A stretch of DNA of 47,938 nucleotides from Acidimicrobiaceae bacterium (lineage in GTDB: Bacteria > Actinomycetota > Acidimicrobiia > Acidimicrobiales > RAAP-2), in NCBI GenBank assembly GCA_025350565.1, contig JANXXO010000034.1, positions 94,577-142,514 on the forward strand. Direction: 5' to 3'. The translations under genes were made by a program, and so were the position numbers. This document shows positions 16,275 through 24,337 of the stretch, in pieces. The notes under the pieces are model-generated. The model was not told where the DNA came from and made no database searches. It saw nothing but the letters and a program-made list of their open reading frames with translations. Position 1 is the first letter of the stretch. Each line of letters begins with the position of its first letter.

Positions 16275-17210
16275 TTACTTCGTGCGTTTCATCCCTGATC
16301 GTGCTCCTCGAGCGACGAAGGAATTAGCAATTTTGGCTGACGCCTCATCGATCATTTCGTCACCGAACATTACGGCGCCGGTGCGGTTGGTCTCGGTGGC
16401 AATCAGGTAGGCGTCGAGGATGTCGTAGGACTTGTCGAACAGCGCTTGGCTCGGCGAATACACTTCATTGAGGACCAAGGCCTGGTCCGGCGTGAGGGCC
16501 CACTTGCCGTCAAAGCCGTAAGCGGCCGAGATCGAGGCGGCGAAGCGCAGCGCGTCGAGGTCGCGGACTTTCAGAAATGGCCCGTCGATGACGTGTAATC
16601 CGTTGGCCCGACCGGCCATCAAGATCTTCGCGAAGACGTAACTGAAGGGATTGGACGGTCCGTCGTGGATCGTCTCGTCGATCGTCGTCACCGGCATACC
16701 GATCGAGGCGGCGAAGTCGGCCGGTCCAAAGACAATCGACTCCAGTCGAGGCGACGCCGCGCAGATTTCTTCGACGTTGATGAGGCCTCGCGCCGTTTCA
16801 ATCTGGGCCTCGATACCGATGTGACCAACTTCGAGCCCGGTGTTGCGCTCCACTTGCGTCAGTAAGAGATCAAGAGCGACGACGTCGGAGGCCCTTTCGA
16901 CCTTGGGGAGCATCACCTCGTCGAGGCGCGGACCGGCGTTGCCCACTACCTCGATGACGTCGCCGTAGGTCCAGGGGGTGTCCCAAGCGTTCACCCGCAC
17001 GCAAAGCACGCGGTCATCCCAGTCCAAGGAAGTAATCGCCTCGATCACCTTGGCGCGTGCGCCCACCTTTTCGTTGGGCGCAACGGAGTCCTCAAGGTCG
17101 AGGAAGGAAAAATCGGCCGTCGCCGTCGGCGCCTTCGCGAGAAATCGGCTGGACGAACCAGGAGTGGAGAGACAGGACCGACGGGGAAGGTTACGAGAAC
17201 GTTTTGACAT
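16275..17210 (-). CDS. mcl: L-malyl-CoA / β-methylmalyl-CoA lyase (CitE-like)
   Basis: 311 aa HpcH/HpaI-CitE fold. It starts RRSCLSTPGSSSRFLAKA. Metal and CoA-site segments are FLDLEDSVAPNEK, VRVNAWDTPWTYGDV, IGIEAQIETARGL (Glu ligand) and IVFGPADFAASIGM (Asp ligand). The C-terminal GDEMIDEASAKIA lid carries the catalytic Asp of malyl-CoA lyases. It cleaves β-methylmalyl-CoA to glyoxylate and propionyl-CoA. It is very like, from memory, the CoA-ester lyase next to ccr in Streptomyces. mch and mcd are nearby; ccr and ecm are not in the window. Confidence 0.83.
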   Translation of the reverse strand: MSKRSRNLPRRSCLSTPGSSSRFLAKAPTATADFSFLDLEDSVAPNEKVGARAKVIEAITSLDWDDRVLCVRVNAWDTPWTYGDVIEVVGNAGPRLDEVMLPKVERASDVVALDLLLTQVERNTGLEVGHIGIEAQIETARGLINVEEICAASPRLESIVFGPADFAASIGMPVTTIDETIHDGPSNPFSYVFAKILMAGRANGLHVIDGPFLKVRDLDALRFAASISAAYGFDGKWALTPDQALVLNEVYSPSQALFDKSYDILDAYLIATETNRTGAVMFGDEMIDEASAKIANSFVARGARSGMKRTK

Positions 17211-17363
17211 GCGCCGAGCCTATGCTTCGAGTCCCGTCACGTCGAAACTAGGGGCCAAATTACAACCGCCGGAACGGTGATTGACCGACGTTGACCAGGA
17301 ACTACGGAACTTCTTAGGCCTTCGCACTCGCGTGGCCGGAGTCCAACCCAGTAGCCTTGCCCG

Positions 17364-18494
17364 GTGACTGACGTCGTGCGCCACGCGCCTCCGACGCTAC
17401 GGCCAACAAGGGAACTGAAGCACCTCCGGTGGATCGTTTCCCTTTTGGCGGTAGTCGCAGTGTGTGTGAGCACTGTGACAATTTCGCCACGCCCCTCCTC
17501 GGCTTCGAACATCGGTAACGCGCGAGCCCAGGCAAATGTCCTCCTGAAGCGAATTGAGCGGATAAACGGTCACGTGCAATTCCTCAGTCAGAAGTACGAC
17601 CTCGCGCAAATCAAGCTGCACCGGATCGCGAACCAGATCACGGACACCAAGGCCTTCGTCGCCACGATCAAACGTCAGGTGAAGACGGGCAACCGCCAAC
17701 TTCGCGCCGACGCCGTGTTTGCCTACGTGACCAACGGAGCCTCGGCGTCGACGAATCCCCTTTTCAACACCAACGCCTCCAAACTCGGGGCGACCAACGT
17801 CTATAACCGATTGGCGGAGGGCGACGTCGGTACGACGCTGGCCAGTTTGAAGACGTATCGGATTGAACTAACGCAAGAGCGAGGCATTCTGGCCGCCGAA
17901 GTTGGACGGGCGGCCTCCGCCTCGCGCGCCGCCGCGTCGGCCTTTCACTCCTCCAAGATCTACCAGGCTTCGCTCAACACGGCACTTCATCAGGTAAAAG
18001 GGCAAATAGCGACCTTCATCGCCCAGGCCCAGGCGGCCGCGGTCGCGGCGAGTCAGAGGACGCTCGCGTCGGCCACGAGCGCCACCAACGCCTCCGTCGC
18101 CTCGAGCAGTGGTAATTACCCAGCCCCTCCGCCGGACTCCAAGGCGAACATCGCGATTGACGCCGCCTTGAGTTATATAGGCGTGTGGTACTCGTGGGGC
18201 GGCGCGAGCCGCGCCGGTGTCGATTGCTCTGGCCTGATTATGTTGGCCTACGAAGCGGCCGGCGTCTACCTCCCTCATTACTCGGGCGCCCAATACGCGG
18301 ACACCGAGCGGGTACCGCTCTACGACATTCAACCCGGCGACATCCTGTTCTATGGCTACGGCGGTGACGAGCATGAGGCGCTGTACCTCGGCGGCGGCAA
18401 GATGATCGAGGCCGAAATGACGGGTACGCAAGTGCACATCGTTCCGGTGCGCCTCGACTACGGATTCTTCGGGCTCGGTCGCGTTCGGGCCTAG
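17364..18494 (+). CDS. NlpC/P60 family peptidoglycan hydrolase with N-terminal coiled coil
   Basis: 376 aa. It has a signal or anchor segment (WIVSLLAVVAVCVSTVTI), then about 200 residues of predicted coiled coil and Ala-rich helix. The NlpC/P60 domain holds the catalytic Cys288 in GVDCSGLIML and His337 in EHEALYLGGGKMIEA. The architecture is RipA/P60-like, for cleavage of stem peptides (D-Glu to m-Dap). The start is GTG with no clear Shine-Dalgarno. lgt begins 2 bp after the stop, so the pair forms an envelope operon. Confidence 0.88.
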   Translation: MTDVVRHAPPTLRPTRELKHLRWIVSLLAVVAVCVSTVTISPRPSSASNIGNARAQANVLLKRIERINGHVQFLSQKYDLAQIKLHRIANQITDTKAFVATIKRQVKTGNRQLRADAVFAYVTNGASASTNPLFNTNASKLGATNVYNRLAEGDVGTTLASLKTYRIELTQERGILAAEVGRAASASRAAASAFHSSKIYQASLNTALHQVKGQIATFIAQAQAAAVAASQRTLASATSATNASVASSSGNYPAPPPDSKANIAIDAALSYIGVWYSWGGASRAGVDCSGLIMLAYEAAGVYLPHYSGAQYADTERVPLYDIQPGDILFYGYGGDEHEALYLGGGKMIEAEMTGTQVHIVPVRLDYGFFGLGRVRA

Positions 18495-18495
18495 G

Positions 18496-19302
18496 GTGAC
18501 CGGCGTACCCACCTCGTTTCACCTCGGCCCACTGGTCTTTCACACCTACGGCTTTGGCCTAGCCATCACCGCCTACGTCGGCTACCTCTACGCTCGCAAA
18601 CGACTGACCGATGCTCACTTCGACGTGGCCCCTTTCGGGGGATTCGCCGTGGCGGTCATTGCCAGCGGACTGCTTGGGGCGCGACTCGCCAACATCGCCA
18701 CTAATTGGAACTACTACTCGGGCCATCCCCTGCGCTGGCTCGCCGTCTGGCAAGGCGGACTGGCGAGTTTCGGTGGTATCGCCCTCGCCGTGCCGGTCGG
18801 CCTCTATCTGCAACGTCGCTGGTGGCCGGAGAGTTCTCTGGCCCGCTTCACCGATGCGTTGGTGCCCGCACTCGTGGCCAGCTGGGCGCTTGGTCGCGTG
18901 CTCGGCCCCCAATTCATGGTGAACGGCGGCGGTCATCTCACGCAGCAGTGGTTCGGCATGTCCTATCACGGCCAAAGCGGAGAACGGGTACCGGTGCCGC
19001 TGATCCAAGGCATGGAGGACGCTCTGCTCTGGCTCGGACTGCTCGGTCTCGAGCGACGACGGACCGCTCACCGCGCGGGCATGGTCACCGGAGTCGCCCT
19101 CATCGTGTGGGGAGTCGTGCGCGCGACCGACGAACGGCTGCTCCTTGGTCAAGAATCGCATAGTGGATCACTCGGCGTACAGTTCGCCGGACTGGGACTG
19201 GCACTGGTCGGCCTGGCCCTCCTGGTACACCAAGCTAGAAGAGCGAATTCCACTCCTGGTCGTTCAGTCGACCCAATCGCTCCAGCGAATCCGTCGACGT
19301 AA
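18496..19302 (+). CDS. lgt: Prolipoprotein diacylglyceryl transferase (Lgt)-like, divergent
   Basis: 268 aa polytopic protein. It starts SFHLGPLVFHTYGFGLAITAYVGY as in Lgt, then GLLGARLANIATNWNYYSGHPL and the H/W-x-GGL-x-SFGG motif (VWQGGLASFGGI). WALGRVLGPQFMVNGGG stands where Lgt has the GR-x-G-N-F-x-N/G signature and departs from it. A late Arg and Glu (VVRATDERLL) match the C-terminal active-site pair. It would add diacylglycerol to lipobox Cys at the membrane. It may be a second, specialised copy. The last 68 bp overlap the opposite-strand gene. Confidence 0.78.
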   Translation: MTGVPTSFHLGPLVFHTYGFGLAITAYVGYLYARKRLTDAHFDVAPFGGFAVAVIASGLLGARLANIATNWNYYSGHPLRWLAVWQGGLASFGGIALAVPVGLYLQRRWWPESSLARFTDALVPALVASWALGRVLGPQFMVNGGGHLTQQWFGMSYHGQSGERVPVPLIQGMEDALLWLGLLGLERRRTAHRAGMVTGVALIVWGVVRATDERLLLGQESHSGSLGVQFAGLGLALVGLALLVHQARRANSTPGRSVDPIAPANPST

Positions 19303-20254
19303 CCGTCACGGCAACGCGCGCGTCGTCGACGTAGCACGCGTGATCGAGGCCGAGCCGACGCCACGCACCGAAAGTGACCCTGGTGGTCGACGGGTTGGAA
19401 TAGATCGGCCGTACGAGCAGCGATTCGTCATTGGCACCGACGACGAGGGCCGGCCGTTCCTTCGACTTTTGTTCAGGAATTAAAGGGTCGGTGGAGTCGA
19501 AGGGAACTTCAACGATGACGACGGTGCCCGCGAGCGGGTGCTGCACGTCAAAGCGTTCGCTTTCCGAAGGCGTCAACAAGACACGTCGTCGCTCCGCTGC
19601 TGGCGCGGCGGGTGCATCGAGCGACTCCGTCGACGGGGTTGACGCCGGTGTCGAGGACGACTTTCCCTTGACCGGACGAGTAGGTCGGACCGACGAAGGT
19701 CCACGCTTGCGCTGCTTTTCCTGTTCGCGCCGAAGTCGACGTTGCTCACGTATCAGAGGATCGGTCTCTTTGGGTGTCAGGAGCGCCGACGACGGTTCGA
19801 CGTCGGGGAGTTCGGGGAGCGCATACTCCGGGACGTCCTGGAGTAATTGTCGACACGACGGCGCCGCGGGGAACCCTTCGGCGACGGCGAAGCCCAACAC
19901 GGCGACCACGTCACTGACCGTGGCGCCTTCAGCGCGTACCGTGTCCACGGCGCCGCGCAACTGCTCGAGATTTGGCGCGTCGGCGTGATCACCTAAGGCG
20001 TCGATCACCTTCTCGAGTGGGGCCATCGCCAACACTTCGAGGAGCGCTTGGAGAGCGGGAACCGGAGCCGAGAGAGCAAACGCCGTGACGTCACGCCGTT
20101 GCTGGAGGTTTCGCAGCGGCATCCCCACCACGGCACTTATCTTGGCGTGACTCCGCAAGTCCAAACCGTCCACCGTTTTTAAGATGACCTCATCGTCGAT
20201 CTTGAGCATCGCCCGTCGGGCGATCTCAATCGCGTTGCTGGCACTGGCTGTCAT
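19235..20254 (-). CDS. Helical protein with C-terminal PemK/MazF-like domain
   Basis: 339 aa from the ATG at 20254, with AGGAG 4 nt upstream. The N-terminal 150 residues are predicted mostly helical, with no family I know. A charged Arg/Lys/Ser/Pro linker follows. The last roughly 105 residues have the PemK/MazF pattern: GTVVIVEVPF, then KSKERPALVVG, and a DARVAVTVTSTDSLERLGRLND ending. MazF-like domains are often RNases, but this could be a binding SH3-like barrel only. No antitoxin gene is adjacent. It overlaps the 3' end of lgt by 68 bp. Confidence 0.62.
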   Translation of the reverse strand: MTASASNAIEIARRAMLKIDDEVILKTVDGLDLRSHAKISAVVGMPLRNLQQRRDVTAFALSAPVPALQALLEVLAMAPLEKVIDALGDHADAPNLEQLRGAVDTVRAEGATVSDVVAVLGFAVAEGFPAAPSCRQLLQDVPEYALPELPDVEPSSALLTPKETDPLIREQRRLRREQEKQRKRGPSSVRPTRPVKGKSSSTPASTPSTESLDAPAAPAAERRRVLLTPSESERFDVQHPLAGTVVIVEVPFDSTDPLIPEQKSKERPALVVGANDESLLVRPIYSNPSTTRVTFGAWRRLGLDHACYVDDARVAVTVTSTDSLERLGRLNDQEWNSLF

Positions 20255-20437
20255 AACACTCCTACGGACGAGCCAACCGGCACTGAACGTTGCCTTCCAC
20301 GATAGGTCATGGCGCACCTCCGTCCGCCACAAGGCGGGCGAGTTGGCCGCCGCACGCTCGGCCGTGGCTGATTCGTGGGAGTCACCAAAGTGGAGGAGCT
20401 CAACGAGGCCTCCGCTTCGGCAACGACCGGCGCGAAA

Positions 20438-21541
20438 CTACAGTGACCAAGGCCATCCCTCGGCCATGACCTGATCGATGGCCGCACGCGAGGCTTCACA
20501 TCGCTCATCGGGCGAGCCTTCCACCACCAAGAAACGGCGGCCCTCGGTTGCGAGACGCGACACCACGCGGCGATGCATCTCGTCGCGGAGCTCCTCGCCG
20601 TCGCGCGTGCCATCTTGGGTGAACGCAACGCCGTCGGGACTAGTGACCACGTAGAGCGCCCGGACATTGCGCGACAGAGCCAGCACCTCGCGCGACGCTC
20701 GACCGAGGTAGCGCTCCTGCCACAGACTCGTGGTCCAGGCGTCGGTGTCGCAGAGCAGCAACAGTCCGGTGTCGAGGGCCCGCGCGTCCTCGAGTTCGTT
20801 TTGTCGACGGGCAATCTGCTCAAACTCCTCGTCGCGCCACACGAGGTCCTTCGACTGAGGAACGGCGTCACCACACACGTACGACGCGGCGCGTGCTCGA
20901 AGCAGCTTAAATCGACCGAACTCGTGTCCTTGCTCGTCAACCGACGACGTCCTCTCGTAACCCGATCGGCGACGATAGGCGCGCACGAGATCTGCGGTGA
21001 GCGTCGTTGATCCCGTAGATTCGGCTCCGAGGATGACGACACGATTCGCTACGCCGGCGCGCACGACGGGCGACAGATAATCGCTTCTCGCAACGGGATC
21101 TTCTCGGATCATGGTGGCGGCGATGGGATACGCGAATCGCTCGGCGTCAACCAGCACGTGGTGCGCTCCGAAGCGTCGAGCCAGTTCGCCGCCGTACGTC
21201 TCGGACGAAAACACGAGATTGATGGCCGGCAACGATGCGGTCGTGGCGTCGCGGCTGAGCGCCGAACGAATGACTCGCATGTGGAGGGTCCACAGAGCCT
21301 CATCACCAAAATCGGTGGGGTTGTTGTCGACCGCCCCGAGCACACGAACGTTGGAGTCCTGCGCGTGGTTGCGTTGTAGCCAACCGACGCGGGTGGCCAC
21401 GTCAATGCCCTCGTCGTCTCGAGCCAGTACCACGACGGTGAGCGCATCGCACGACGAGGCGGCCGCTCGAATCAAGAAGTCGTGCCCGAGGTGCGGCGGG
21501 TAGAACTTGCCGAGGATCAGCCCGTGGGTGCGCGCACTCAC
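20438..21541 (-). CDS. nadR: NadR-like bifunctional NMN adenylyltransferase / ribosylnicotinamide kinase
   Basis: 367 aa. The N-terminal nucleotidyltransferase has LILGKFYPPHLGHDFLI (GxFxPxHxGH) and later FSSETYGGELARRF. The C-terminal kinase begins VVILGAESTGSTTLTADL, a P-loop where the usual Lys is Ser. DEQGHEFGR, VWRDEEFEQIARRQ and LLLLCDTDAWTT complete the kinase core. It would act in NAD salvage. The GTG start is 4 bp after a displaced acyl-CoA dehydrogenase 3' end, so it was formerly second in that operon. The HTH of enterobacterial NadR is absent. Confidence 0.85.
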   Translation of the reverse strand: MSARTHGLILGKFYPPHLGHDFLIRAAASSCDALTVVVLARDDEGIDVATRVGWLQRNHAQDSNVRVLGAVDNNPTDFGDEALWTLHMRVIRSALSRDATTASLPAINLVFSSETYGGELARRFGAHHVLVDAERFAYPIAATMIREDPVARSDYLSPVVRAGVANRVVILGAESTGSTTLTADLVRAYRRRSGYERTSSVDEQGHEFGRFKLLRARAASYVCGDAVPQSKDLVWRDEEFEQIARRQNELEDARALDTGLLLLCDTDAWTTSLWQERYLGRASREVLALSRNVRALYVVTSPDGVAFTQDGTRDGEELRDEMHRRVVSRLATEGRRFLVVEGSPDERCEASRAAIDQVMAEGWPWSL

Positions 21542-21545
21542 CGGT

Positions 21546-21612
21546 TTACTTCAAGAGTTGCTTCGCAACGACCACTCGTTGTATCTGATTGGTGCCTTCG
21601 TAAATCTGGGTG
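21546..21612 (-). pseudogene. Displaced original 3' end of the acyl-CoA dehydrogenase (att site, nadR side)
   Basis: On the minus strand this encodes TQIYEGTNQIQRVVVAKQLLK and a stop. It parallels the end of the intact gene at 27000 (TQIYEGTNQIQRVVIAKHLLK). Similarity stops just upstream, at the shared block ATCTGGGTG (21604-21612). The stop is 4 bp before the nadR GTG, as expected for the pre-insertion operon. The frame continues into element sequence up to 21749 without being a plausible gene. Confidence 0.8.
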
Positions 21613-21682
21613 TTCTGGCACAAACGTCCACCTCGTCCACCGAGCCAGTAGTTATCTGGTGATTCGTCCATCGGGCCTTCAT

Positions 21683-21753
21683 GATCGTGGACGGTTCTCC
21701 CGATTTGTAGGGATGAAAGTAGGGATGAACCAAAGCAGGACCCGCCCACGATC
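21683..21753. repeat. 8-bp inverted repeat around the left arm repeats
   Basis: GATCGTGG (21683-21690) and its complement CCACGATC (21746-21753) bracket the left GTAGGGATGA pair. This could be an accessory-protein site, but 8 bp may also arise by chance. Confidence 0.3.
21706..21730. repeat. Left arm-type direct repeat pair
   Basis: Two tandem copies of GTAGGGATGA (21707-21716 and 21719-21728, period 12), about 95 bp from the left att block. An equivalent pair in the same orientation lies about 105 bp from the right att block. In the excised circle they would flank attP on both sides, as integrase arm sites do. Confidence 0.7.
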
Positions 21754-21785
21754 GTGTCCCCAAGTTGAATTCGAGCTAGAAGTAT

Positions 21786-22388
21786 TCAAGGGCTGACGAA
21801 AGCAGGGGTGGGCCCCGATTCGATGGGGGTCAGTAGAATGGTTCGGCTTGCGCGACATATGTCGAAGTCGACCCCATCAGAAAATGTCGATCCGCGGTCG
21901 GACGCGGTTGGCAACGTCACGTAAATCATGCTGACACTGCAATGAATCGCCGAATCGTGTTTGACCGCCGCACCGTCTGAAAAACTCAATCCAAATGATG
22001 CGACAGATCCTGAATCAATCAGTACCCTCTTCGGCTTGGGTTCAGCAAAAATCTGGGAAGGAGAGTGCATGACTCGAAACGGTGTGACGGAATCGAGACC
22101 CGTTGCTTTTGAATCAGAGAAAAGTTTTATGGTCGGAAATCCGAGAAGCGAACAGGCCTTCCTGCCAGTATTCACGATGAAGAATTTATACGACTCATTT
22201 CCTGCGAAACCTTCCGGCCCGTTCGTCACTGCAACCTGCAAGTCGCTACTTGGGCAGATTGTATTGCCCATACCTGCATATGCAGTCAACGGATGCAAGG
22301 TTGCCTGAATGATTGTGAGCATTAGTGTCGCCGCAATCCACAGCACGATGAGCGGTCGAGAAGCATATCTTGATTGGCATATCATCAC
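21786..22388 (-). CDS. Secreted DUF4232-like protein (element cargo)
   Basis: 200 aa (GTG at 22388, or the ATG next to it). A signal-type segment (PLIVLWIAATLMLTIIQATL) is followed by a beta-rich domain with the DUF4232 pattern: CPSSDLQVAV, a central NTGRKACSLLGFPTIKLF and a late DFDICRAS. The four Cys could form two disulfides. Function of the family is unknown. Base composition is much AT-richer than the chromosome, and codon use is mixed, marking recent acquisition. It lies downstream of the glycosidase-like gene on the same strand. Confidence 0.72.
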   Translation of the reverse strand: MMICQSRYASRPLIVLWIAATLMLTIIQATLHPLTAYAGMGNTICPSSDLQVAVTNGPEGFAGNESYKFFIVNTGRKACSLLGFPTIKLFSDSKATGLDSVTPFRVMHSPSQIFAEPKPKRVLIDSGSVASFGLSFSDGAAVKHDSAIHCSVSMIYVTLPTASDRGSTFSDGVDFDICRASRTILLTPIESGPTPAFVSP

Positions 22389-22499
22389 GGATTCAGTTTA
22401 AACAAGGGATTCCGATAAGTGAATTCAGCGCCACCTCAAATGATGGATCAATCCTGAAAGTTGGAAAACAAACTAATACCCTGCCCAAGCAAAGAAAAT

Positions 22500-23204
22500 T
22501 TAGACTGGTGTTGCGTTCCAATGTCCCGACAAATACCCGCTGTATGGCGAAATATTTAAGTCACTTGCACTTGGTGGGTGATCGTTGTATTGCCAAATCA
22601 TGACTTTATAACCGCCTCGATCAAGGCCACCAGGCGCAATGAGGGATTCCCATTGAGTGCTTGCGTCTGCGCAAGTGGTAATTGCTGCATATGAATCCGC
22701 CAGCCACCACACGAATGGATAACTCGAGTGCCAAGATTCGCCGAGGTAGGTATCCCAATCCGAAGGATTCGCATAAAGACCTGGCGTTACGCCGCTATTG
22801 CCCAAATATGAAAGAAAACCGCCAATGGTCTCCTGATTTTTGACTTGGGTTGACCAACCCAAATTCTTGGTTTCAACATCGCCAAAGAACGTCGTGCCTA
22901 GAACCTGCGGATTCAGTTCCGCCGCACGGATAAATGCGGCAGCTTGAAGAGAGCCCCAATCGGTCGGCGATGTTCCGGGAGGACAAGCCGTCGATAGGGG
23001 TCCGGCAACGTCCCAATAGCCGGAAACCAAGTTGTAATTACCAATTGCAGTAGCTGTCGCGGTGTTGAATCCTCCGCCTCCGGCGGTGACCTCTCCACCA
23101 AGACGCCCGATGTAGAACGGGGAACTACCACCATGACTCGCGCAGGTTGTCTTCCCACTGTTGCTGTCAGATCCGTAGTACCAATCGGTTATAAATTCCC
23201 CCAA
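22500..23204 (-). pseudogene. Glycosidase-like (DUF1906/GH25-like) secreted protein lacking its 5' end
   Basis: 234 codons from a TTG at 23204. An in-frame TAA sits two codons upstream, and no signal peptide or good start exists in the frame. The protein has YYGSDSN at the start, SGYWDVAGP, FFGDVETKNLGW (an Asp-x-Glu pair as in glycosidase barrels), SGVTPGLYANPSDW and VMIWQYNDHPP. This order resembles DUF1906/GH25-like barrels that act on cell walls. An IS110 remnant starts 230 bp upstream, so the 5' end was probably lost by IS-related rearrangement. Identification is from motif order only. Confidence 0.5.
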
Positions 23205-23436
23205 AACTTACAATTGTCGTATACCGGCCGAACATATCACAGGAGCCGTCTCTATACAGAAACCCAATCTCGCCGAGGCTCGCTCAGGTAGCGATTATCC
23301 CGAGACCAATTTCTGCGGTGGAAGGAATAGCGACTACGCGGTTGATGGAATTGACAAGGCCCTCCCTTAACCAACGCCGAAGCATTCGAAAAGGTTGCTC
23401 CTTGAAAGAAGGTCCTACAAAAGTCAAGGGCCGGTT

Positions 23437-23787
23437 TTAGAGAAGATCTCGCTTCAATGCGTTGAAGACTTCTCGAGCGACAAAACGCTTAAGGCAGCGG
23501 ATGACGTCCTTCTTCGATAGTCCCTCAGTTCGTCGACGTTCCATGTAGGCCTTCGTCTTAGGATCGATGCGCAGTCGAGCCACGACAATCAGATGCAGCG
23601 TCATATTGGCTCGTCGATCGCCTCCTCGGTGCAACCGCATTCGATGGGTCCTGCCCGAGGAGACGGGTATTGGTGCCACGCCGCAGAGTCGAGCGAAGGC
23701 CGCTTCACTGTGGAGTCGCCCAATGTTCTGACCGGCGGTGATGAGAGCGACAGCCTGACCTCGATCGACGATTCTATCAACGGACAG
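23437..23787 (-). mobile_element. IS110-family transposase remnant (C-terminal third)
   Basis: The minus frame is open from a TGA at 23788-23790 to 23437. It encodes the IS110 C-terminal (transposase_20) domain: GQAVALITAGQNIGRLHSEA, CGVAPIPVSSGRTHRMRLHRGGDRRAN and DPKTKAYMERRRTEGLSKKDVIRCLKRFVAREVFN. The catalytic N-terminal DEDD domain is missing, so it cannot move by itself. About 117 of roughly 350-400 codons remain. It is flanked by the broken glycosidase-like gene. Confidence 0.85.
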
Positions 23788-23923
23788 TCACCAACATCAG
23801 TGCGTCAGACGTATAGAAAGTCAGACCGGAACCAAACTGCCGGTCTCATCTTTAAAAGACGTAAAGGCAAGTTACGCAGAAGCACGTCGTTCAAGTTCTG
23901 ATCAACCGAGACCCTCGCCTCCT

Positions 23924-23957
23924 TTGGGCCGTTGGCGCGTAGCGCCAAGAGGCCCAA
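23924..23957. repeat. Long hairpin, possible replication-origin structure
   Basis: TTGGGCC (23924-23930) pairs with GGCCCAA (23951-23957). Inside it TTGGCGC (23932-23938) pairs with GCGCCAA (23942-23948) around the loop GTA. The result is a 14-bp stem with one small internal bulge. There is no T-tract on either side, so a terminator is unlikely. Cruciforms are typical of rolling-circle origins, and a RepSA-type initiator follows 380 bp downstream. Confidence 0.55.
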
Positions 23958-24300
23958 CATGAAGATCGTCAGAAATCACCCCTACGACTTTTAGTCAGTG
24001 GTGCGACACTCGTGGCAGTCATTCCCACCGAACCGCACACTCGGAGAATCGTCAAACTGGCTGCAATCGGTGCCCAAGACTCTCGAAATCGACGCCATTA
24101 TGGGCGTTTAATTGAGCAGATTCACGAACGTTGTGGGGATGCTCGCAAGGCGAAAAAGTTACGCGTGAAATGGAGGCGGGCACTCATCAGCATCTCGCAT
24201 TGGTATCCACGGCTGTCCGTTGGTGACCACGGCGCACCGAAAGTGAGGGTGTCACGGAACTCTTGTTCGAAAGTGCCGTTTTGCGTGTGGCTTGTTAAGT

Positions 24301-24331
24301 AGAGGAGCAATTTCTTTCCTCTCCGAGAGGA
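24301..24331 (+). promoter_or_regulatory. Initiator leader with alternative hairpins over the ribosome site
   Basis: AGAGGA (24301-24306), TCCTCT (24317-24322) and AGAGGA (24326-24331) occur in a row. The middle segment can pair with either flank. The last copy is the Shine-Dalgarno, 6 nt before the initiator ATG. Pairing 2:3 would hide it and pairing 1:2 would free it. Confidence 0.4.
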
Positions 24332-24337
24332 TCCACG

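Larger units (their letters stand above)
23788..24337. other. 550-bp stretch without a confident gene, upstream of the initiator
   Basis: It holds a weak inverted repeat (AGACCGG 23823-23829 / CCGGTCT 23840-23846), the large hairpin at 23924-23957, and the initiator leader. A + strand frame 24012-24302 (96 codons, GTG start, basic) is open but has no recognisable domain or ribosome site; I do not call it a gene. The position, just upstream of the initiator, suits a replication origin. Confidence 0.4.

Noticed and set aside
17211..17363. Possible c-di-AMP (ydaO-type) riboswitch before the NlpC/P60 gene
   Set aside because: Such switches often precede wall hydrolase genes in actinobacteria, but I could not match the conserved core or pairing in this 150-bp gap.
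21546..21749. 67-aa minus-strand frame as a gene
   Set aside because: Only the last 21 residues match acyl-CoA dehydrogenase; the rest is element sequence read through by chance after integration.
23924..23957. Integron attC site
   Set aside because: One arm ends in a GCCCAAC-like core, but the matching GTTRRRY core is not present and no integron integrase is in the window.
24012..24302. 96-codon + strand frame before the initiator
   Set aside because: No ribosome site, no recognisable domain, and it overlaps the region of hairpins; recorded only within the gap entry.
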